Positions 16,884 through 25,100 of a DNA stretch of 64,000 nt are shown here, piece after piece (position 1 is the stretch's first letter; each line of letters starts with the position of its first letter). The notes below the pieces were generated by a model, which saw only the letters and a program-made list of their open reading frames with translations, had not been told where the DNA came from and made no database searches. The DNA lies in contig NC_008554.1 of assembly GCF_000014965.1 (NCBI RefSeq), positions 1,662,001 to 1,726,000 on the forward strand, read 5' to 3'. Position numbers and translations under genes: made by a program. The stretch comes from Syntrophobacter fumaroxidans MPOB. Lineage in GTDB: Bacteria > Desulfobacterota > Syntrophobacteria > Syntrophobacterales > Syntrophobacteraceae.

Positions 16884-18341
16884 ATGGAAACGACAGGCGC
16901 CAAAATCCTGCACCACCCGGCAAACATCCAAAACTCCGAGCAGGCGACGCATGACGGCGAACCTGTGCGGGAAATCCCGCCGGACCCGAATGCGTCCAGC
17001 CCGGGAACACCTTCCGTGGAGCAAACCGCCGAAGCCGCTTCCTCCGAGGCGGACCTGCTGACTTCCCTCGCCGCGCTCGGAGTCAACGAAGAGCGGCTCA
17101 AAGCCGAACGCAGGCGCGCCCTTGGCGAGATTTCCGCCCTGCGGGCCGAAAACCGGTGGGAGGACATCCTCTCGCTTTTTCATCCCGTGGAGGAAAAGAA
17201 CCCGGAGCTTCTTGCGGCGGGGCGCGCTACGGCCATCCGCGGCGAAGTCGCGTTCGCCCTCGGCCACCTGGGCCGGTTCGATGAAGCCATCGCCCTCTAT
17301 CACCTTTGTGTGGAGGAGGAGCCCGACAACTTCCACCACCACTCGGGTCTGGCCTACACTGCCTACGACAGCCTGTACGCCGCCAGGGGAAGGCAGATCG
17401 TGCTCCATCCCGAGGAGCGCAAGGCGAGGATAGAACTCGCGCACCGCCATTTCGCGGTTGCTCAATCCCTGCGCCCGAACCGGGTGACCAATTACTACCG
17501 GCAGGGGATGCTGTACAAGTCGATCCAGGGGAAAAAGGAGGAGGCCCTGCCCCTCTTTGCCGCGGCGGTGCGTAACTGGGAGGCCTACAGCGCGGAAGAG
17601 ATGAAAGCGCGCCACCAGGAGCGGAAAAACTACGTGAAGGCTCTCTACCAGCTGGCCTCGTGCGAACTCGACGCGGGAAAACCCTCTCGGGCCCTCGAGA
17701 CACTCAACCGGTGCCTGCTGGAAGACGAGGAGTCGGGATTTTTTTCGACGGTGCACAAGTATTTCGCCCTGGGAAAGGTCCGGTTCGAGCTGGGGGACAT
17801 GGAGGCTTCCGTCCAGGCGCTGAGCTTTGCAGCCTCGCAGGCGGTCCCGGAAGAAGATGACTATGTCTTCGAGCTCCTGGCCCGTGTTCACCTGTGCCGT
17901 GGAAACGGCGACAAGGCATGGGAAGCCGTGAACCGCGTCCCTTTGAAGCGCAGGCGCCCCTATTTCCGCTGGACCGAGGCGGAGGTGCTCATCGCGCGGG
18001 GCGAGTGGGAGCGTGCGAGGAAGGTGCTGGCGGAAGCGGCCGAACGGGACCGAAGAGGACGCCACAAGGCCCTGCTCCGCCTCGCGCGCCTCGAGTTCCG
18101 CCTTTGCCGCTACGATCAATGCCTCAAGTGGGCGAAGGATGCGGACAACTTTTTCCGCAACCAGTTTCAGAACCCCTGCGGGGACGGCCTGTTCTGGCAG
18201 GCCGCCGCTCTCCTGCGCCTGGGTCGCCTGGATGAAGCGGAAAACGCCGCCCGCAAGCTCGCGAAATACATGCCGCGCCATCCCCACCTGGGGAGGCTTC
18301 GGGATCTCATCGCAAAGGCGACCGCGGCAGGGCCGGCATGA
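16884..18341 (+). CDS. TPR-repeat protein of the Prim-Pol / cas1 / cas2 operon
   Basis: 485 residues; the ATG has GAGGAGAAA 12 bases upstream. The first ~75 residues are acidic and disordered-looking. Residues ~85-480 are consecutive helical pairs of TPR type (AFALGHLGRFDEAIALYHLC, LASCELDAGKPSRALETLNR, LLRLGRLDEAENAARKLAKY). No catalytic motif is visible. It is followed by a CRISPR-associated primase-polymerase, cas1 and cas2, all in the same direction, so it is probably an adaptor for the adaptation machinery. What it binds is unknown. Confidence 0.75.
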   Translation: METTGAKILHHPANIQNSEQATHDGEPVREIPPDPNASSPGTPSVEQTAEAASSEADLLTSLAALGVNEERLKAERRRALGEISALRAENRWEDILSLFHPVEEKNPELLAAGRATAIRGEVAFALGHLGRFDEAIALYHLCVEEEPDNFHHHSGLAYTAYDSLYAARGRQIVLHPEERKARIELAHRHFAVAQSLRPNRVTNYYRQGMLYKSIQGKKEEALPLFAAAVRNWEAYSAEEMKARHQERKNYVKALYQLASCELDAGKPSRALETLNRCLLEDEESGFFSTVHKYFALGKVRFELGDMEASVQALSFAASQAVPEEDDYVFELLARVHLCRGNGDKAWEAVNRVPLKRRRPYFRWTEAEVLIARGEWERARKVLAEAAERDRRGRHKALLRLARLEFRLCRYDQCLKWAKDADNFFRNQFQNPCGDGLFWQAAALLRLGRLDEAENAARKLAKYMPRHPHLGRLRDLIAKATAAGPA

Positions 18342-18405
18342 GAGCGCCTGAACGTTTGCCGAAGCTTCATTTCGCATAACCTCCGGCATGGAAGGAGCGT
18401 CCGGC

Positions 18406-20031
18406 ATGAACGCCGAAACCTCTCCGCTTCCCAAAAAGACCGGTTCACCGGATTTCGCGCTTCTCCTCCAGCAGATCGAGAAGCGCCTTCTTACGGGCTC
18501 GCAAACCGAGCAGGCGGTCCAGATCCTGGGACGGGAGTCCATCTGGAAAACCCTCCCCCCGGACCAGGCGCTCCGGTGGGCAAGGCTCGCCCAGGCGGCG
18601 GGGTTGCCCGACTTGAGCCTGCAGGTTCTCTCCTGGGTGACCCAAAGCGAACCCGGTTGCGTCGAAGCCTGGCAGCAGCGGGTCGATCTCCTGGAGACAC
18701 TTGGTCGAAAACAGGCCGGCCCGGAAGCGGCCGCTTGCGCCGTTCGCTCCGAGAACGCCGACGCTTCCGGTCCATCCCCCGGTACCCCTTCCAGGGAAGA
18801 CGGGGCACCATGGGAGGAGGTCGTCGAAACGCCGTTCACCTCCATGCGTTCGCGCGAGGCGGCTCTAGCGCGCTACCTCGATCTTTTCAGCGGTCGGGAG
18901 GACTGTTTCGCCCGCCAATGGTCGGACAGAAAGGCGGGAACCCAGGGGTACATACCCGTTCGTCGTCCCATGACTTCCGAAGATGCTCTCGAGCACATCG
19001 GGGGACACAGGACCTACGGGATCTATCTCCTGCGGCGGGACAGCCACGTGAAAGTCGCGGTGGTCGATGCGGACCTTGCATCGCGGCTCCGCGCGGGGCC
19101 GGTCACATCGCGGGACAAGGAGCTCGTTTCCAGGGAAAAGAACTACCTGCTCGGCCGCCTTCCCGAGATCGGCAGGGAAAAAGGTCTTCCCTGCCTCGTG
19201 GAATTCAGCGGAGGAAAGGGTTTCCATTTCTGGTACCTCTTCGAGGAGCCCGTGCCCGCAACGGAGGCTCGCCAGGTGCTCCAGGGGCTTGTCAAACGGA
19301 TCGCCCCCGATCTGAGCTGCTTCAACCTCGAGGTGTTTCCCAAGCAGGACCGGCTCGCCGGGAAAGGACTGGGGAACCTTGTCAAGCTCCCTCTCGGCAT
19401 TCACCGGGTGACGGGCAAGCCGTCCTTTTTTCTCCACATACCGGATCGTTCCCCGTGGGCGCAACTGGAGGCCCTTTCCAAGGTGAATTCCATTGGCAGG
19501 GAACCTTTCCTGGCTGCCTCTTCGTCCAGGGAGGCGGGAGAAGTCGTGGTACATCCCAGGGAAGAAATGTGGGCGAAGGAAGTACCGGAGCTCGCCTTCC
19601 TTGTGGACCGCTGCACGGCACTCGCCCAGATCGTCACAAATTGCCGGCAGTCACGGAGCCTTTCCGTTCGGGAGGAGAAAGTGCTCCTGGGGACCATCGG
19701 ATTCTTGCCGCGCGCCAAGACACTGCTGCACCACCTTTTCCGGAACCTTCCCGAGTACAATCCCCACCTGGTGGACTACCGCCTGTCCCGCGTTCGCGGG
19801 TCCCCTCTCGGCTGCAAGCGCATCCACGGCCTGCTGGACCTCGCATGCGACCAGTGCACGTTCCCCGACGGCTCCGCCTATCCGCATCCCCTCCTTCACT
19901 GGCCGCAGTGGAAGCAAGGCGCCGAAGAGCAGAAGGGGGAAAGAGTGGGCAACTTGAGGGATGCGCTCGACCGCCTGCAGGAAGCGATCGGCGTCGTCGA
20001 GCGATTCCTCGGGGATGGGGCGAACTCGTAG
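18406..20031 (+). CDS. CRISPR-associated primase-polymerase (AEP superfamily, CAPP-type)
   Basis: About 541 residues. The ATG at 18406 has AAGGAG nine bases upstream; an ATG at 18388 would add six residues. The N-terminal ~150 residues are helical, with a low-complexity linker. The AEP catalytic core follows. Motif I is VAVVDADL (Asp221, Asp223), motif II is FSGGKGFHFWYL (His274), then EVFPKQ and the GNLVKLPLG segment near motif III. A C-terminal C-x3-H ... C-x2-C cluster (CKRIHGLLDLACDQC) probably binds zinc. Prim-Pols of this kind beside cas1-cas2 have been implicated in spacer acquisition, making or filling DNA during prespacer processing. Cas1 starts 149 bases downstream. Confidence 0.85.
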   Translation: MNAETSPLPKKTGSPDFALLLQQIEKRLLTGSQTEQAVQILGRESIWKTLPPDQALRWARLAQAAGLPDLSLQVLSWVTQSEPGCVEAWQQRVDLLETLGRKQAGPEAAACAVRSENADASGPSPGTPSREDGAPWEEVVETPFTSMRSREAALARYLDLFSGREDCFARQWSDRKAGTQGYIPVRRPMTSEDALEHIGGHRTYGIYLLRRDSHVKVAVVDADLASRLRAGPVTSRDKELVSREKNYLLGRLPEIGREKGLPCLVEFSGGKGFHFWYLFEEPVPATEARQVLQGLVKRIAPDLSCFNLEVFPKQDRLAGKGLGNLVKLPLGIHRVTGKPSFFLHIPDRSPWAQLEALSKVNSIGREPFLAASSSREAGEVVVHPREEMWAKEVPELAFLVDRCTALAQIVTNCRQSRSLSVREEKVLLGTIGFLPRAKTLLHHLFRNLPEYNPHLVDYRLSRVRGSPLGCKRIHGLLDLACDQCTFPDGSAYPHPLLHWPQWKQGAEEQKGERVGNLRDALDRLQEAIGVVERFLGDGANS

Positions 20032-20180
20032 AGGAAAGAACGAAACCGGAAAACGGGCGCCGTGCGGAACCTCGGAGACCAGGGTCCCGCCCTTCCCTTA
20101 CCGGGTATCGAGCCGACGGGTGACGAATCGCCTCAATCGGGTGGGAATGCAAGGAAAACGACAAACCGCGGGGGTTGAGC

Positions 20181-21233
20181 ATGGAAAGAACGTACATCCT
20201 GGAGCAGGGAGCGTATTTGCGCAAAGCGGGCAATCACCTGGTCGTGACCAAGAACCGGGAGATCATAGCGGAGATCCCGCTGGAAGGCCTCAGCCAGCTC
20301 ACCCTGGTGGGCTTTTCCTCCCTCAGCGGAGCGGTCCTGGAAGTGCTCATCCGCCACCGCATCGAAACGGTGTTGCTCAGCCCCAGGGGACAGTTTCGCG
20401 CCAGGCTCATGGTGGATGAACACAAGCACGTCCAACGACGGCAGGGTCAGTACGTCAAGCTTTCCGGGGCCGATTTCGCACTGAGGACCACTCAGAGCAT
20501 CGTCCGGGGAAAGCTGCGAAACACGGCCCGCTTTCTGGCACTGCGAGGAAGCAGGTACGGGAGCGAGGCGCTCCACCGGGCGGCGGCACAGATCAAGGGA
20601 CTGTCGGCTCTCGTCGATCGACAGAAAGACATGGACCTGCTGCGCGGGATCGAGGGGCATGCGGCGAACCTGTACTTCGAAGTGTTCCCGCTCCTCGTCC
20701 GGGTCCCGGGTTTTGAATTCAACGGCCGCAACCGGCGTCCGCCCCTCGACCCGCTCAATGCGCTTCTCTCGTTTGTCTACACCCTGCTCACGCAGGAGGT
20801 CCTGACGGCCATCAAGGTCGTGGGGTTGGACCCTTACCTCGGCTGCCTTCACGCGGTCGACTACGGCAGGCCCTCGCTGGCCTGCGACCTGGTGGAGGAA
20901 TGGCGCACTTTCCTGGGCGACCGGCTCGTGCTGGCGCTCGTCAACCGTCGCGTCATCGGCCTCGACGATTTCGTCTACCGTCCCACCCCGTGCGCGGACG
21001 CAGTAGACGAAGAGGAGCTGAAGCATCGCCGGCCGGTGGAGATGAAACCGAAGATCGCCCGGGCATTCATCGAAGCTTATGAGAAGTGGATGGCAAGCCG
21101 TATTCTGGACCCGGGTTCGAGGGAAAGGACGGACTATCGCGGGCTCATTCAGCGCCAGGTCTGGAAATTCTGTCATTATCTCGTGGGGGACCGCGACTCT
21201 TATGAGCCGTTCATCTGGTCGGAGGTCTCCTGA
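20181..21233 (+). CDS. cas1: CRISPR integrase Cas1
   Basis: 350 residues from the ATG at 20181; an in-frame TTG at 20175 would add two. The N-terminal beta domain contains AYLRKAGNHLVVTKNREIIA. The catalytic domain has LLSFVYTLLTQEVLTAIK (metal-binding Glu), YLGCLHAVDYGRPSLACDLVEEWR (His and Asp). All three active-site positions are present. There is no reverse-transcriptase fusion; the associated polymerase is the separate Prim-Pol upstream. With Cas2 it inserts spacers at the leader end of the array that begins 0.9 kb downstream. Confidence 0.96.
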   Translation: MERTYILEQGAYLRKAGNHLVVTKNREIIAEIPLEGLSQLTLVGFSSLSGAVLEVLIRHRIETVLLSPRGQFRARLMVDEHKHVQRRQGQYVKLSGADFALRTTQSIVRGKLRNTARFLALRGSRYGSEALHRAAAQIKGLSALVDRQKDMDLLRGIEGHAANLYFEVFPLLVRVPGFEFNGRNRRPPLDPLNALLSFVYTLLTQEVLTAIKVVGLDPYLGCLHAVDYGRPSLACDLVEEWRTFLGDRLVLALVNRRVIGLDDFVYRPTPCADAVDEEELKHRRPVEMKPKIARAFIEAYEKWMASRILDPGSRERTDYRGLIQRQVWKFCHYLVGDRDSYEPFIWSEVS

Positions 21234-21280
21234 GGAGACGGGTTGAACGCGGGGCAACCTGATCGGGGAGTTCGTCGCGA

Positions 21281-21559
21281 ATGTTTTACGTGGTCTCTTA
21301 CGACATAAGTGACGACCGGGTGCGTTACAGGGTCGCAAAGGTCCTCAAAGCTTACGGCGTCAGGGTGCAAAAATCCGTTTTCGAGTGCCCGGACCTGACC
21401 GAAAAGAGGTTCCTGAAGATGAAGGACCGCCTGGAGGCCTTGATCGACTTCACCACGGACAGCGTCCGCTACTACCGTCAATGCCGCGGATGCCTTGCCC
21501 AATGCGAGGTTTCGGGTGCGGGGGAGCTTCCGGCGACCACCAAGTTTTCCGTCGTATGA
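21281..21559 (+). CDS. cas2: CRISPR adaptation protein Cas2
   Basis: 92 residues. MFYVVSYDISDDRVRYRVAKVL is the diagnostic Cas2 N terminus, with the Asp at the end of the first strand, and GVRVQKSVFEC is the second strand. It bridges two Cas1 dimers in the integration complex. It starts 47 bases after the cas1 stop and is the last gene before the array. Confidence 0.95.
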   Translation: MFYVVSYDISDDRVRYRVAKVLKAYGVRVQKSVFECPDLTEKRFLKMKDRLEALIDFTTDSVRYYRQCRGCLAQCEVSGAGELPATTKFSVV

Positions 21560-22125
21560 CCATCCGCCCCTCTGCGGCATGGGACTAACGGATGAAGCAC
21601 TTCGGGATTTCCGGCTGTTTTGGCCGTGACTGGGGGTCTGGTCTCTCCGGCATGGAATCAATCAACGGAGCACTTCGCGATGCTATCGATCGTCGTTTTG
21701 TGCCTTGCCTTTGGGCCGAGCGCCTGTCGCCGGGTTCTCGTAGACACCCCGATATGGAACAGAGTGTCAATTCATACCCTTCCTTTACACCATCGAAAGA
21801 AACCGCAACCATCCTCCACAACAACAATGCCGGCAAAAATAGGAGAATGCTTCCCCCGGCGCTTTCCCCGGCCGTGTCGTGCGTGGTTCCGCGACCGCAT
21901 TTCCGCCCACCTGGCGTTCGCGAACCATGCAAAGGTCAACCTGTTGATTTTACTCACCGGCGGGCAAACACATGCGCGGATTCGAGAAGATGTTGAATGA
22001 TCCAATACTTTTCACTTCGCTGGCGACACCGGAAGGCGTATTCTTGTACTCGGCGTCAGAAAAACGGGGATATGGTCGGAATCGGCCTCGAAAGCCCTTG
22101 AGCAGCCGCGGTTTGCAGTGCAAGA
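21560..22125 (+). promoter_or_regulatory. CRISPR leader region
   Basis: 566 bases between cas2 and the first repeat. No recognisable gene; the frames here have no ribosome-binding site or known domain. Two reasons make this the leader end: cas1-cas2 lie on this side, and the decayed terminal repeat is at the other end of the array. Transcription left to right also puts ATTGAGAC in front of each spacer, as expected for the crRNA handle. The array promoter should be within the last ~200 bases, but I could not assign -35/-10 boxes. Confidence 0.6.
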
Positions 22126-25100
22126 GACGGAGACAGAGCCCCGATTTGAGGGGATTGAGACTCTTTCGCGTTCAGTCTCTGTACTTTCATCGTCAGGACG
22201 GAGACAGAGCCCCGATTTGAGGGGATTGAGACTCGCCTTCTTCCTGGCCGCTTCCCTCAGTCTCTTCGACGGAGACAGAGCCCCGATTTGAGGGGATTGA
22301 GACCGTCGCCTTCTTCCTGGCCGCTTCCCTCAGTCTCTTCAGACGGAGACAGAGCCCCGATTTGAGGGGATTGAGACTGCGTACTACTGATTCATGTTCC
22401 AGAAAAAAAATTGACGGAGACAGAGCCCCGATTTGAGGGGATTGAGACCTTCATCCGGTAATCTGACCATCAACCCTTTCATCTTGGACGGAGACAGAGC
22501 CCCGATTTGAGGGGATTGAGACGCCTTTCCCCGAAAAAACCGTCGCGTTCCATTTTTCGACGGAGACAGAGCCCCGATTTGAGGGGATTGAGACATGGTT
22601 CCTTCTCCTTCTTGGTTGTGCCCCTTTCGGGACGGAGACAGAGCCCCGATTTGAGGGGATTGAGACCCTGCCACTCCTCGACCTCTGCCTCCAGCTTCAT
22701 ACAGACGGAGACAGAGCCCCGATTTGAGGGGATTGAGACTTGGATGTATGCCGCGCTATTCTCCAACGTCTGTGGGACGGAGACAGAGCCCCGATTTGAG
22801 GGGATTGAGACCTTGGTTGTGCCCCTTTCGGGGCTCTGTAGTCATCGGACGGAGACAGAGCCCCGATTTGAGGGGATTGAGACTCAACCCAGGAAACCAC
22901 TATCCCGGCTGGATTTTCCGACGGAGACAGAGCCCCGATTTGAGGGGATTGAGACCGGTCATGGCTCGTTCGTTTGCTCCGATTTCGTTGAGACGGAGAC
23001 AGAGCCCCGATTTGAGGGGATTGAGACTTGGGTTGTGTGCCTTTCTCCGAAAAATCCGTCGCGTTGACGGAGACAGAGCCCCGATTTGAGGGGATTGAGA
23101 CTTTTCTTCTCCTTTGGTTGTGCCCCTTCCCGGGGCGACGGAGACAGAGCCCCGATTTGAGGGGATTGAGACGTCTCAAGCCGATCGGGGCTCTGTTGTC
23201 ATCGCCTCGACGGAGACAGAGCCCCGATTTGAGGGGATTGAGACGGGATTTCCCGTCCCATCCGAGGCGCTTGGCCTCGGACGGAGACAGAGCCCCGATT
23301 TGAGGGGATTGAGACCACTACGACCTCACCAGTTGTGAGTGTCACAACTGGTGACGGAGACAGAGCCCCGATTTGAGGGGATTGAGACATGTCCCGGTCG
23401 AGCATCTCGATGCTCTCCGGGTACTGACGGAGACAGAGCCCCGATTTGAGGGGATTGAGACTCCTTTCCATAAAATCTGTCCAAAATCTCGTCCATGGAC
23501 GGAGACAGAGCCCCGATTTGAGGGGATTGAGACTCCCTTCTCATCGGAGACCCCTTTCTGCCCCTTTCGGGACGGAGACAGAGCCCCGATTTGAGGGGAT
23601 TGAGACCATTGCTGACGGGCAGGGGGAAATCAGGAGAGGTTGAGACGGAGACAGAGCCCCGATTTGAGGGGATTGAGACTCATCGCGTCACCCTGGAATC
23701 CGAGGTCAACCCGGTAGACGGAGACAGAGCCCCGATTTGAGGGGATTGAGACTTTCGCCTAGCCCGCCTCGGGTGCCTCCGGGGCGTGACGGAGACAGAG
23801 CCCCGATTTGAGGGGATTGAGACCACATGGCGGCTCAAGGCATACGATATCTGGACCGGGACGGAGACAGAGCCCCGATTTGAGGGGATTGAGACTGCGT
23901 TTGCTGGTCGCTTGACGAATTGCAGCGAGTACGACGGAGACAGAGCCCCGATTTGAGGGGATTGAGACACTCATGGTCTCTCCTTTCGGTTGTGCCCATC
24001 ACTGACGGAGACAGAGCCCCGATTTGAGGGGATTGAGACTAGGGGTGATTTTTGGCATTATTTCCTCCCTCCTGCAGACGGAGACAGAGCCCCGATTTGA
24101 GGGGATTGAGACAGGCGTCCATGAGCAACTCTGCTCCGGCGTGCTTCGAGACGGAGACAGAGCCCCGATTTGAGGGGATTGAGACTGTTGCCCCGCTCCC
24201 ACCCGAGACGGGATGTCCCGTCCCATGACGGAGACAGAGCCCCGATTTGAGGGGATTGAGACTGCAATCACATGTCTGGCACTCGGATCCCACTCTGAGA
24301 CGGAGACAGAGCCCCGATTTGAGGGGATTGAGACAACTGGTCGGTGTATTTACTCATGGTCTCTCCTTTCGGACGGAGACAGAGCCCCGATTTGAGGGGA
24401 TTGAGACTTGCCTCTTGGATAGTCTTTCTCATTTCCTTCAAGAGACGGAGACAGAGCCCCGATTTGAGGGGATTGAGACTTGACGATACGACGGACGCTA
24501 TCTGCGGTTCCGTGGGACGGAGACAGAGCCCCGATTTGAGGGGATTGAGACATCCGCGAATTCGGCAATCGTCTGCCAGAAGAATTCCGACGGAGACAGA
24601 GCCCCGATTTGAGGGGATTGAGACAACCATGCTCCGGTGGCACACCATACAGGTGTGCATTTGGACGGAGACAGAGCCCCGATTTGAGGGGATTGAGACA
24701 TTAATGACATCAATGAGAGCACTCAATTGATTTTCAGACGGAGACAGAGCCCCGATTTGAGGGGATTGAGACATGATCTTGATAACTGCGTGTACTCAAT
24801 CGAAGTGTGACGGAGACAGAGCCCCGATTTGAGGGGATTGAGACTTATCCGTACAAAAAACGAAATGAGACCTATTCTCCTGACGGAGACAGAGCCCCGA
24901 TTTGAGGGGATTGAGACTTCCGTGTTCGGGGCACGCGGCGTGCCAGTGGACGAGACGGAGACAGAGCCCCGATTTGAGGGGATTGAGACCAGCGACGCGC
25001 CGTGTCGGCGAGCAATCTTGTCCGCCGACGGAGACAGAGCCCCGATTTGAGGGGATTGAGACTTGGGACACTCAACGCGCCTAGTGGTGATCGTCATGGA

